This document shows, piece by piece, positions 26,870 through 37,400 of a stretch of 64,000 nt of DNA. A program made the position numbers and the translations under genes. Origin of the DNA: Bursaphelenchus xylophilus (taxonomy: Eukaryota; Nematoda; Chromadorea; Rhabditida; Aphelenchoididae); NCBI GenBank assembly GCA_904066235.2, contig CAJFCV020000003.1:9734001-9798000 (forward strand), in the 5' to 3' direction. Position 1 is the first letter of the stretch. Every line of letters begins with the position of its first letter. Below the pieces are notes generated by a model that worked only from the letters and a program-made list of their open reading frames with translations, did not search any database and was not told where the DNA came from.

Positions 26870-28866
26870 CTACGAGCTCACAACGATTGCTTCAAGCCGT
26901 TTCCTATTATGCCTCCGTCTTCGTTTCTTCAATTTTCTGAATCCATTTGCTCCAACACTCTCTGGTTTCTCCTCTTTCATCACGTCGATTTCGAATTTGT
27001 CGAGTTTTGTCAAAGTGACGTCACTTTTTATTAATTTCAATGCTTCATCCCGCTGTTTCTCGACCTCCTCGTCGGATACAAACACATTTCTGATGGTCTT
27101 TACCAATGGGAAGGTTCGGTTTCCGCATTTTGCTTCATAATCATCCGAATCCAACGCGAAAATCATGACTCCGGCAACGCCGAGGTCTCGCGCGAACTCC
27201 GCTTTGAGACGGACACTTCGTTCTTCCTCGATGCTCAGCCATTCCCGGTCCTTGTAGAGGTAGGGCGAGGCGGCGGCGTCTTCCCAAACATAGTTGAATT
27301 GACCCGAAGCTTGGTATTTACAGGACTGCAAGTTTAATATTAGCTGAGATGGTATCAAAGGAAAGTTTTTACCCTCCGATATGGGATGTATTCACCGAGA
27401 GATGAGACGCCAACGGCTGGCGAATAAGGGAAATGAAACAGCTCCGTAAGAAGTTTGAATCCTCTTCCGTAGGTCGGAATTCCAAAAATCAGCTTGCTCC
27501 GATCGAGGCCTTTACTCAAGTAGTTGTTTGTGGAGTATTCCTAAAAATACAAAATTTTTTAGTCACAAATTTTTTGCACTGTGCAAAAAATTTCATTAGT
27601 CGCACTGTGCAGCGCTAATTTTGGCCTATTTTTAGCTCTGCACAGTGCAAAAGTCAAGTTGCTTCGCACAGTGCGGTCAAAACCGAAAAATAAGATTTCC
27701 AAATATGAAAAATTAGAGAATTAGAGATTTCATCAGGCTTACCGAGTTCAGTCGATCCAAAAAGAAGACTTCATACGGCAGCTTTCTCAACGGCGCATCA
27801 AATCCCACAAACGGCGTGATCATGTTGTAAATGTGATAATCATAGTTCATAATTTGCACTAGATCCACATACATGTTTAAAGCATTGATGTCATAGGCCT
27901 TTTCGAGGATAACGTGAGGGGCCCCAAGTGCTACGGAGATCAAAAATTTGTGACCGCTTTGGTCGAATTTCTCTCGAAGAGCCTGGAAATGGTAAAGAGA
28001 AAAATTAAGTAAATATAATTACCGACCAACAACACGATTTTTTAAATTATAATACATAGCTTCGATTACCTCAAAATTTGACAAAAATTTTTTGCTTTTA
28101 TGCGCACTGTGCAAAAGAAACCAATTTTTGCACTGTGCGGAGCCCAAATTAGGCTAAAATTTGGCTTGCACAGTGCAATCAGTTCGATTTTTTGCACAGT
28201 GCAGGATTTTTATCAAAATTTTTTTGCTTGAATTTTTTTTTCAACAAGAAAAAGCTGAAGATTACCTTCAAAAGGAATGTAAATCCATCACGATCAGACG
28301 GTTTGGCATCTGGACTGAAGGCCGGGAACTCCCAGTCAATATCGAATCCGTCTAATTGATTGGAAATAAGATAATCCCTGACTTGTACTACATATTCAGC
28401 AAGTTTTACTTCATTTGAGGTCTGAAATTTGGGAATGTAAAGCAAAAAATATGCAAAATAAGCAAATAAAAATTTTTTTTAAAGAAAATGCTTACCAATT
28501 CTGTCATTTTGGGGTTATTTGGAGTCAACGAAATCAATACTTTTAACCTTGGATTAACAGTCTTGAGTTTGTTGTATCTCTTGATGTCCTCAACAGCCGG
28601 AAAAGTCGGCCCCGCATTACCGTAGTTAGTACTGCCAATAACAAGCAAATGTGTGCAGAGAAAAGGGTCTATTGCCTCAGGTTTCGGATTGTTGTGTCTG
28701 AAATTTTAAATAGAGCTAGTGCGACTCTAAAATTCCGGAAGAAAAATTAAAAACAAAAATTTTTTCGAAAACCTTACTTTGCATAACATGAAATTATAGT
28801 GCCTCTTGCTCGACTAACCATTAAAAAAATTACCAGTCCGGCTAATAACTGCCATTTCGGCAGCAT
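26870..28866 (-). CDS. Secreted GH18 chitinase-like protein
   Basis: Glycoside hydrolase family 18. Exons in transcript order: 28866-28778, 28697-28496, 28421-28266, 27982-27743, 27540-27373, 27325-26870, 436 residues. The start at 28866 follows an acceptor-like TTTTTCAG by three bases (probable trans-splice site) and gives a signal peptide (WQLLAGLVIFLMVSRARG). The (beta/alpha)8 barrel shows LKVLISLTP on an early strand, the active-site motif DGFDIDWEF with all of DxxDxDxE intact, QIMNYDYH, and GVMIFALDSDD near the end. The residues expected for catalysis are present, so it may be an active chitinase or a chitooligosaccharide-binding relative. There is no chitin-binding domain. The last ~70 residues are a charged tail ending in a strongly basic run (KLKKRRRRHNRKR), unusual for this family. 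Confidence 0.92.
27572..27678. repeat. GCACWGTGC repeat, copy H
   Basis: In a GH18 intron (27541-27742), inverted orientation, core TTTTGGCCTATTTTTAGC. Confidence 0.75.
28102..28206. repeat. GCACWGTGC repeat, copy I
   Basis: In the next GH18 intron upstream (27983-28265), with core CCAAATTAGGCTAAAA and all four palindromes. Confidence 0.75.
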
Positions 28867-28969
28867 TATCTGAAAAATTACAGATGACTTTTTCGCACTG
28901 TTTTCCCGGTCAACGTTTTTATTTCCAAAGCGAATCAAAGAAAAGAAAGAAGCTCGGCGCCCAGTCACA

Positions 28970-29034
28970 GATAGCCGAGTGGTTTTGCACTCGGGCTGGC
29001 GAGAAAAAGGTCGCGGGTTCGAGTACCGGCTGAA
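28970..29034 (+). pseudogene. tRNA-like sequence with Pol III A and B boxes
   Basis: TAGCCGAGTGG matches the A-box consensus and GGTTCGAGTAC fits the B box at normal spacing, resembling a Ser/Leu-type tRNA. The acceptor and T stems do not pair, so it is a tRNA relic or SINE head rather than a working tRNA. Confidence 0.45.
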
Positions 29035-30157
29035 TGATTACAATAGTTATCCCTGTCTTACAGAAGATAATGGTGACAAAACCGTGGTAAATAATGACAG
29101 CTTTTGCATTTTTGTCAAAATAAAGCTTTGTAAAATTCGATTTTTTTGATTAAAATCAAAAAATTACAAGATTTTAAAACTGAGACGACCTTTCAACCAC
29201 CAAAAAAACGCAAACGGTAAACAAAAAACAGCGAGGATTGCGTGATCACGCGTTCACCTAAATAAAACGCCTCCGGAGAGATTCTTCGCACGATCCGAAG
29301 TAGGTCTGGAAGATTGAAAAAAACGCGCCGAAACGGCATGACGCATAAAAGTTTTATCGGAAAAAGGGAAATTGATCAATTTTCTGGCGAAAAATAGTAA
29401 TTTAAACAGTCAAAAAATTTTTTGGGAAGTTATAAAAAGCCGGAAATTAATTATGCGAGCGGACTTTTGATGGGGTTGAAAGGGAAAGTTTAGCGATCTA
29501 GGGTTGGAAGATATATTCAAGAAAAATTCAAAAAACGCCTTTATAAATTTTTGCCTGAAAAATAATGTTTTCGCTAAAAATGTGAAAGAAATGACTTTAT
29601 TAGTCAGCAAAAAGAAGAAAAAATCTTTTGGAAAACCAAAAAATGTCATTCGCTTTTGAAAGAATAAAGAAATTTAAATTCGCCTTTGAAATAAGTTTTT
29701 ACTCTTTATGTGAAATTTTATGGCCAAAAGGTTCGGAGATTTTTGGGCGTTTGGCCAAACGCGTGGCCAACAAAAAGGCAGGGTAATTCGATTTGAGATT
29801 TTTGAAAGTTTTTAGAGCAAAAAATGGTATCAACGAGAAGAGCCAACATCGATAAAACTAGAAAATTTCATTTTTAAATGCCGTTTACCTTAAACTACAT
29901 ATCACAATACTTGCTGAAAATCTGCCTGCAACAAGGTACGAAAAGCAAAAGTTCAATTCTCGCCCCATTGGCGCCATGTTTATGTAGAAATTATGCGCCG
30001 AAGCGGCTTCAAATCGTCTCCTTTTGACAAGATTTTCCCCCTTCATAACTCGGTTATTCCCCCAAGGGATTCGATTCCCGACAAACGAGCAAAAGAAGTG
30101 CTGAAGGGCATGACAAATGAACTTTTGAAGCGTTCCAAAACTTGGCAAAAAAGGTTC
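29035..30157. other. Repeat-flanked spacer without a recognisable gene
   Basis: AT-rich DNA upstream of the GH18 gene. The open frames here show no family similarity that I recognise. Confidence 0.5.
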
Positions 30158-30345
30158 TTACAAGGGAAGTCACTTTTTTCGCAGACGGACTTCGGAACGG
30201 GACCTAGTAGGTTTCAAACGTGAAGCGTCTGCGATCATAAAACTGATTTCCAAAAGTGTTTACGGGGCTTCTCGGCCGAGAAAATCGACCGCAAAGTTTA
30301 GCCGAAATGAGCGAATAGCCTCCACAAAAGAAACAGTTTATTTCA

Positions 30346-30420
30346 TCTGCAGTGGTGGCCGAGTGGTCAGCGCGCTCGCTTTTTGCGCCAGAAGAGGCGG
30401 GTTCGATCCTCTGCGCAGTT
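30346..30420 (+). pseudogene. tRNA-like sequence in left arm of the foldback
   Basis: TGGCCGAGTGG is a perfect A box and GGTTCGATCC a perfect B box, with Leu/Ser-like spacing. The cloverleaf is incomplete (T stem not paired). Confidence 0.5.
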
Positions 30421-30667
30421 TATTTTCTTTTTTGGTTCGTAAATATTGATTTAGTATGAAAACATAAAATGTATACACGTTTGTAATTTTTTACAGTAAT
30501 TTAAACATAAATTCAAAGCTGAATGTTCATGAATATTGTAAAGTCAAAACAGGGCTGGGTTAATGAAGATATAGTTCCTAAATTTGTGTTTTATTAAAAA
30601 TTGCTAATAATTAGCATATGTCATGTTAACGGCATCTCTCTATTTGATTCAATAGTCAAAAGAAATG

Positions 30668-30755
30668 CATCCGCAGACGACCGAAGTCGAACTCACGTCT
30701 TCTGGCGCAAAAAGCGAGCGCGCTGACCACTCGGCCACCACTGCAGATGAAATAA
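30668..30755 (-). pseudogene. tRNA-like sequence in right arm of the foldback
   Basis: Inverted copy of the left-arm tRNA-like segment. The A box is intact; the B-box part reads GAGTTCGACTTC and is slightly diverged. Confidence 0.45.
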
Positions 30756-30935
30756 ACTGTTTCTTTTGAGGAGGCTATTCGCTCATTTCGGCTAAACTTT
30801 GCGGTCGTTTTTCTCGGCCGAGAAGCCCCGTAAACACTTTTGGAAATCAGTTTTATGATCGCAGACGCTTCACGTTTGAAACCTACTAGGTCCCGTTCCG
30901 AAGTCCGTCTGCGAAAAAAGTGACTTCCCTTGTTA

Positions 30936-31954
30936 GTCTGAGCCACAGCACTACATTTGCTTCTGTCGGAAATTCCTTCAAAAGCAAAACAAATTGGTCC
31001 AACAAATTCACAGTCTTAGCTAATGCACTTCCCTTTTCCTACGTTGGTCTACTCGTCACTGCTTTTTAGGAAGAAAGTTAGTCCCCGCTTTACTATTTTT
31101 ACATACTTCAGGGAGAGTTGGCTGAGAAACTCGATTTATAATTCAGCTAAAACCAGCCTGATGTTTAACGAGGAAGGAGTGTGGAAGATTGGAATACGGC
31201 ATTTTTTTTGAAAATTATGTTTTGAATTTGAGCAAAATTTTATGCAATTTTTATTGTTGGTACCAAAAATTCGTTAGGGTATAGCACTCAAACATTTGCA
31301 TCAAAAAGATTGAGGCGGTTATCATTATGGAGTTTATTCAAAACAAAACCATGTAAATAAAACCTTCTGGTTACCGTAGATGCCAAAGCCGTCCCATTAC
31401 GCATTATTGGAGATCAAAGGAAGGCGAAAAACCCCGGATGTAAAATACAGAACTTACCATCAAATCCTACCAGAGCATGATTTTTTAGAAAACACTTTCC
31501 AACTTTGTAGGCGTAGAGAATGTTCTTTCTAGGGTATACTATATCAGCAGAGGCATCCAATGAAAAGACAAGGTGGTGGACGTAGACATGGCTATGGGAC
31601 CGGGCCGAGCGAGTTTGAAACGATCCGGGGACCTGGCCACGCGGGGCCCACCTTGGTCCTACATCGCCCCCGAATGACTAAAATTCTGAGTCTCGAAGCG
31701 ACAATTGGAGTTGCCAATAAGATCGCTTGGTTTTTCGAAATACTGTGGACAATAGATGGTAATTTTTTGTTTAAAATATTTATTGTTCATTCGATTTCCG
31801 GCTCGGCCTCACAGCCATGTCTAGGTGGAAGTGGTTTATTTAACAATCCTGACAACCAAATTTGCGAATCGATTTATGAAATCGAAGATAAAATAAGGTA
31901 AGTTTATCAATTCAGAACGTCTATAAACAAGGTCTCTATACGAAATGGTTGGCT
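30936..31954. other. Spacer downstream of the dehydrogenase gene
   Basis: No recognisable gene. A GC-rich patch near 31560-31690 has an open frame without family similarity. Confidence 0.45.
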
Positions 31955-33269
31955 TTAGAGTGTCACACCTCCATTCACATCGACAAAACTGGCGGTGCAG
32001 AAACTGGCCAGGTCCGAGGCAAAGAAAACAATCACATTCGCTATGTCTTCGGGTTTTGCCATCCGGCCTAACGGCGTTCCGCGCGCAATCTCAGCACGAG
32101 CAGCGTCGTCAAGATGCGCGGTCATCGGCGTCTCCACCCAGCCGGGCTTCACCGCGTTAACTCTGATATTGTACGGGCCGAGCTCCTTGGCCAACACCTT
32201 GGTCAGGCCATTTATTCCATCCTTGGTGGCAACATAGTGTGCGAGCTCGACCATTCCGGCGTTTGTGGTGATTGATGAGAGGTTCACAACTGCCAGCGGG
32301 CGTTTTTGGGCAACCGCTTGTTTGGCGAAGGCTTGGGTTACCTGATAATATATTATACAAATTAAATTACCGTGTAGGGCAAGTGGATGCCCAAAAAAGA
32401 TTGTAGGAAGTGCCTACAGATACTGGCAAAGCCGCCGACGCTCGGCTGAGACTTGACGAAGGGTTGCAATATGTGAAAATTTTTTTATGTCTTTACCCAG
32501 AGTTATTGTAAAATACGTAAGATCAAAATTTCCGGCAAAAAACGAAGATTCGTAACTTTTTCTAGATATTATTTATGTGCGTACATGAAAAATATTTACC
32601 TCGAAACATAAGATATCATAGGACCGAATCAATCTTTTTATTTCTAAATACTAAGCCTTCGTAGCTCCCCCATGCATACAACGACGAACCGACGCGATCC
32701 ATAGTTTCGCTGACCCGGAAAGTCTTAGCGCCCTACACAGAAGTGGAAAATCGCTTACCAGATGGACCGATTTCAAGTTTGTAGCGATTATTTTGTCCCA
32801 TTCCTCTTCTTTGATTTCCAAGTATGGGGTAAACTTGCAGATGGCAGCGTTATTGACTAAAGCATCAATGCTTTTGGGAAATTGCTTCTCAATTCTCGCG
32901 ACCAATGCATCTACTTCCTTTTTCTGAGTAACATCACAGACTTCCGCGACAATCTTCTGATTTGGGAAATCTGAAATCAACAGCGGTAAATAACATTTCG
33001 TTAGTCAAAGACTAACCTTTCTGAATTCCTTCCGCCGTCTTTTTCACAACGTTTTCGTTTAAGTCAACGAGGATCACGTTTGCTCCATGCTCAGCGAATT
33101 TTCTTGCCGTCGCGGCTCCAATTCCTTGTGCCGAACCTATAGAAAATTTGTGAGTAGATCGTAAAATGAAACTGCAACAATTGTCAGCGTGAAAAACAGC
33201 AAATGCTATCATAAAAAATGCCTTACCTGTCACCAAGGCCAGTTTTCCTTCTAATCCGAAGCTTGTCAT
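31955..33269 (-). CDS. Classical short-chain dehydrogenase/reductase
   Basis: NAD(P)-dependent SDR. Exons in transcript order: 33269-33227, 33136-33017, 32970-32759, 32341-31955, giving 253 residues, the typical classical SDR length. The Rossmann cofactor motif is GSAQGIGAATA (TGxxxGIG). NNAAICKF is the structural NNAG-like motif, NLSSIT holds the catalytic Ser, and the active-site pair is YVATK (YxxxK). PGWVETPM follows as expected. The acidic Asp after the second strand (ILVDLN) favours NAD(H) over NADP(H). The substrate cannot be told. Intron 32342-32758 contains an open but unneeded stretch that would break the conserved SVHL-VTQAF join. The start follows an acceptor-like TTTTTTCAG, so trans-splicing is likely. 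Confidence 0.93.
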
Positions 33270-33284
33270 TGCTGGAACTGAAAA

Positions 33285-33640
33285 AATTGGGTAAGTATTC
33301 TGAATGCGACGCTTAGATTTTGATGAAATTTCGCGTAAATTTAGGGCATTTTTATGAAAACATGTGCAAAATTTCGAGTTCGCGCTTTGAAAACGGCTGA
33401 GATTTTTAGCTGAAAGTTGGCAAAAATGCGACGCTTTTTCACGAATTTTGACACAAAAACTCCCGTACCAATTTCTAGAGGGGTAATGTCCAAAATATTT
33501 CTTTCCGCGCAAGGCTATCAACGATAAGGCCAAAAAGGATCGCTCTCCGTGTTTTGTGTGCTCTTTTGGCGGCAAGAATAATCGAATATTTTGGCGGCTT
33601 CTACAAAACGCAAGTCGAAATTTTCATGTAATGGCACCGG
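33285..33640 (-). mobile_element. Degenerate copy of the 21894-type element
   Basis: Shares GCGACGCTTAGATTTTGATG, the CGCGCTTTG...GCTGAGATTTTTAG segment and the CTCTCCGTGTTTTGTGTGCTC segment with the intact element at 21894-22342, in the opposite orientation. Its termini are decayed. Confidence 0.5.
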
Positions 33641-34479
33641 GCATATACCAAATTCACGTGCAAAATTAGAAATAAGGAAAGCCGCACAGGAAGCCTTTAT
33701 CTGAAAATGAACCCAGAGGGGTCAATGAGAACAATCAGCAACGGTTTTTAAGTCGGCCGATAAAATAACTGCTGTTTAAACCCTAATTTGGTTTTTAAAA
33801 CGCTCCTTTCTCTTCAAAAATGATGACGGAACTGTGCGAAATTCATACTACACAATAGATCACCTCTGACAGCTCGCGTTCTAATCAACTTAATGATGAT
33901 AAGATTTGAAGACACAAGCTAAAAACACAATTCTTTCGTAAAAAAGGTAAACATTTTTTACGATGTTGATTTTTTTTTAATTTTGAACTTGATCTGGGGG
34001 CCGTAAGGGAGTAAAATCTCAAATTTACTGCTCAAAAATTTGGAGATAAAAATTGTGATGTAAAAAATTGTGATTACAGTCTTCGTAGCATGCTTTATAG
34101 CCTTTCAAAAAAATACAATCAACGAAAAAAACTTTGTATAATATAATATTATCAACGTTGAGGAGATGCGTGTGATACCCGATTCGATCCATTTTCATAT
34201 GTACATACAAATTCACTCCTCTTCGTTTATGCTGCAGTGTTTGCTTAGGCATTGAGATTCGGGCGCTTCGATTATTATGTTCGGAGGTTTAACGCGAGGT
34301 GCAAAGGCAAGTAAATTGCGGTTCAACTCGACCGGTGCGGAGTCTGAAAATTGATAAATTTAAGGCGATTTTTTGAGATGGAAATGAGTGAAAACTTCAC
34401 TTGTATGATAACAAGTAAAAGATTGCGATTTTTCGGGAAAAAAATAGATATTTTTTGATTTGCCTTCAGGCTAAAATGC
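33641..34479. other. Spacer between dehydrogenase and symporter
   Basis: Contains a possible extra 3' coding stretch on the minus strand (34343-34213, starting DSAPVEL and ending in Glu-Glu-Glu-stop) after a good acceptor. I could not join it in phase to the symporter. Confidence 0.4.
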
Positions 34480-37400
34480 TCAAAACTCGCCTGAAACCAG
34501 GTAGAATGTAAACTGAGCGATGTGGCCAACGACTACACAGACTACTACTGCTACCACGCAGTAATATTGATACGAGATCTTGGAGACTTCCAGCCAGATT
34601 CCAGAGCTGAAAATTGGGTTTAATTGATTCAGCTATCAAAACGAATATCGCAAAAAGTCATTTTCTGATGAATAAAGTAAAGCCTCTGTACAACGAAACC
34701 TGTGTTTAAAAACGATTTCAGAGGCCCGACGAGTCAACTTTGGACTTTTTTACATTGAAACTTCTTTATAACAAATCAATTTTTTGGTCCAAGGCTATTC
34801 GTTATACAGAGGTTTCACTGCATTTCCGAAAATCACAAAAAAATCAAAAACTTCAAACCCAAAACCTACTCATTATTGGCCATGACTGTCCCAAACCGTT
34901 CTTCCCATTCGAATTCCAGCGGACTGCTGCTGTTCCGGCAATGATCACTGAGCGGCAAATTGACGGGGACCACATTATAGACGAGCGAACCGGCCGCCAC
35001 CCAAATGGAGACGAGCAATGTGCAGACCTGAGCGACCAACGCCGCATATGGATTTGTGATCTTGGGGCAGAAGAGGCCGATTACAAAGACGGCCAAAATG
35101 GCACCGCCGGCTGCTCCGAAGATTGAGAAGGCAATCTAAAGGCAAAAATTATATAATATGCAAAAAAACAGGCCTTGATCTTTTTGAGTTCAGCGTACAG
35201 AATTTTTCTATCACTTTTACACACTCATTTTATGGCCATGTATTTCTTTTTTTATTTCCACTTGGCCTTTAAACATCCTGTTATTCGTAACTCCAAATGT
35301 CAGAGGCATTTGAAAAATCTTGCATAACTTCCTAGTAGGCCAAACACCAGATTAATTATTCATTTCCAGCCGTGCTAACCTTTACGCCGCTACACAAATT
35401 ACATAGAGGGTTGCAGAAGAAACAGGTGAAAATACGAAAAACTTAATTCACTAGTAAACAGGGTGTTTACAACATAAGGGCTACAATTATAAAATTTGTA
35501 ATTTCTTGAAATTAAAGAAAGGAAGTTCCGTCTTGCTAAGAATTAATAATTAATTTGCAATTTGCTGTTATGAAAAATTAAGTTATAGCGAATGCCATAG
35601 GGTCAAAAATTGGAAAGGAATCTGTCCATTCCCAAAAATTTTAGTTTGCGCGTTGTAGCGAAGCTAATTGTAAGAGATTTGATGATCTTTTCCACCTAGA
35701 GAGTTTACGAAATGCGGAAAGCGCTTCGAGGGAAAAACATTTTTTTGGCCTTATTTTTGATAGTGTTGAAAAAAGCATTTTTTCGTGAAAAACATTACCC
35801 CCTGCGGAAGCAAATATGGCATTAAACTTTGCGTGCCAAAATTCGTAAAAAAGTGTAACATCTTTTCCAAGTTGCGATATTAAAATCTCGGTCGTTTTTA
35901 CAAAGAGCGAGCTGGAAATCGCGCATGTGCCTTAAAATTAGAGAAAAAATAGTCAAAATTTGTGCCAAATTTCATCAAAATCTGAGCATTTAGATACTTT
36001 GAGCATTCTTTTGTCGGTTACTATAATATCTTTGCTTGTCAGCGCACCCAACATTTATTTTCACCAAACATACCTGTAAGACCATCGTGTCCAGCGACTT
36101 GACTGCCATGGCAAGAATTGTGGCAACAGCGGCAAAAACGAAAGCTGAAAAAATTGGCGACACAATATCGTATAGTGATAAATGCAACTAAAACAAATGG
36201 CTAAAAACAACGTGTTTTTAATCCTCAAAGTGTCCTTACGCAATATCTGAATGATCCGTATATGCATCTCCGAATTGATAATTTGGCCTTCTTTCTTCAC
36301 TTTTGGCCACATTGTCTTAACAATATCCTCTAACACAACCGCCGTTAACGCGTTATACGACGCTGTTAGCGTGCTGATTCCAGCTGAATAAACGGCCGCC
36401 ACAAAGACGCCTTCGAGACCGACCAGCCAATTCAGATGGTTCTCAACAAAGAACGGGAGCATCTGATCGGGCGCGCCGACTTTCGGATGACAATCGTAGT
36501 AGACGGCGTACATGGCCAGACCCATGAAGGTGTACATCACCGCCATCAACGCGTTCATGGGAATGTTGAGGAGAACCACTCTAAAAAAGCAATGTATGGT
36601 GGGGCCAATAGAAATATTTTGGTGGCGCTAGCTATGACTAGTCGTTCCTGAAAGTGCGTAGACTCCGTTGAGAAAAGCTTGCGTCGCTGCGATATTGGAC
36701 TTGCACGGTGCAAAATGTCAAATGCACCCCGCAAAAAAGGGACTTGTGCACCGTGCGGCTCACGAAAAAAATTTACGCATTTTTGAAAAATCGCTGGTCC
36801 GTTCGCAAAGTCGCTGGAGTCATTCTTGCGACTTGCACTGTGCAAAAGGCAGGGTGCAAGCGATAGCCCGAAAAGCCTATTGCACGGTGCAAAAAGCCAA
36901 AAATTGCACAGTGCAAGATAAATTTTATTTTTGCACAGTGCATGTCACGAAAATTCGCTCCAGCGATTTTTCGAACGGACTTTTGGTCCTTCCAGAAAGT
37001 CGCCGGACTGATGTTTGGTGCTTGCACTGTGCAGAAAAAATCAAGGTGCGAGCGACAGCCCGAAAAAGCCTATTGCCGAAAATTGCACAGTGCAAAGCAA
37101 GCTTGTATGTCGCGAAATTCGCCTCAGCGACTTTTAAAATAAGTTCCCTAAATCCCAAGACTTGTCAAAGACTCAACTTACTTCTGCGCCTGCCGTAGCG
37201 TTGGCATCACCATATACCGCTGCAGAGTCAAATGATTCACAGCGAATAAGCTGAAAATATTCCCACTTCCGCCGATCAGAAATGCAAAGATTGAATGTCG
37301 AACTTGAGGATTGAAGCGAGTGTCTGTCGTCTCAAGCCTAAGGGCTTTCTTGGACCTGGTGTAAATTTCCATCGGCTCGAATTCGAAAAGGATTGCACAG

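Larger units (their letters stand above)
30161..30932. mobile_element. Foldback element with tRNA-like sequence in each arm, TSD TTA
   Basis: Arms of about 250-265 bp (30161-30410 and 30668-30932) are inverted copies around a 250 bp centre. The ends are CAAGGGAAGTCAC and GTGACTTCCCTTG, flanked by TTA at 30158-30160 and 30933-30935. The terminal CAAGGGAAGT matches the element at 21894 and the TNA-type target duplication is the same, so both were probably mobilised by the same transposase family. Confidence 0.8.

Noticed and set aside
28970..29034. Functional tRNA gene
   Set aside because: A and B boxes are good but acceptor and T stems do not pair; treated as a tRNA-derived relic. The same applies to the tRNA-like units in the foldback arms.
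32372..32465. Possible extra exon in the dehydrogenase intron, open and bordered by a GT
   Set aside because: It would insert about 32 residues into the conserved strand-helix join of the SDR fold; the direct join SVHL-VTQAF fits the family and phase.
36697..37100. CRISPR-like array
   Set aside because: Spacing is irregular, the repeats are self-palindromic and occur in both orientations, and the genome is eukaryotic.
36668..37198. 176-residue plus-strand open frame
   Set aside because: Composed of the amplified GCACWGTGC repeats inside a symporter intron.
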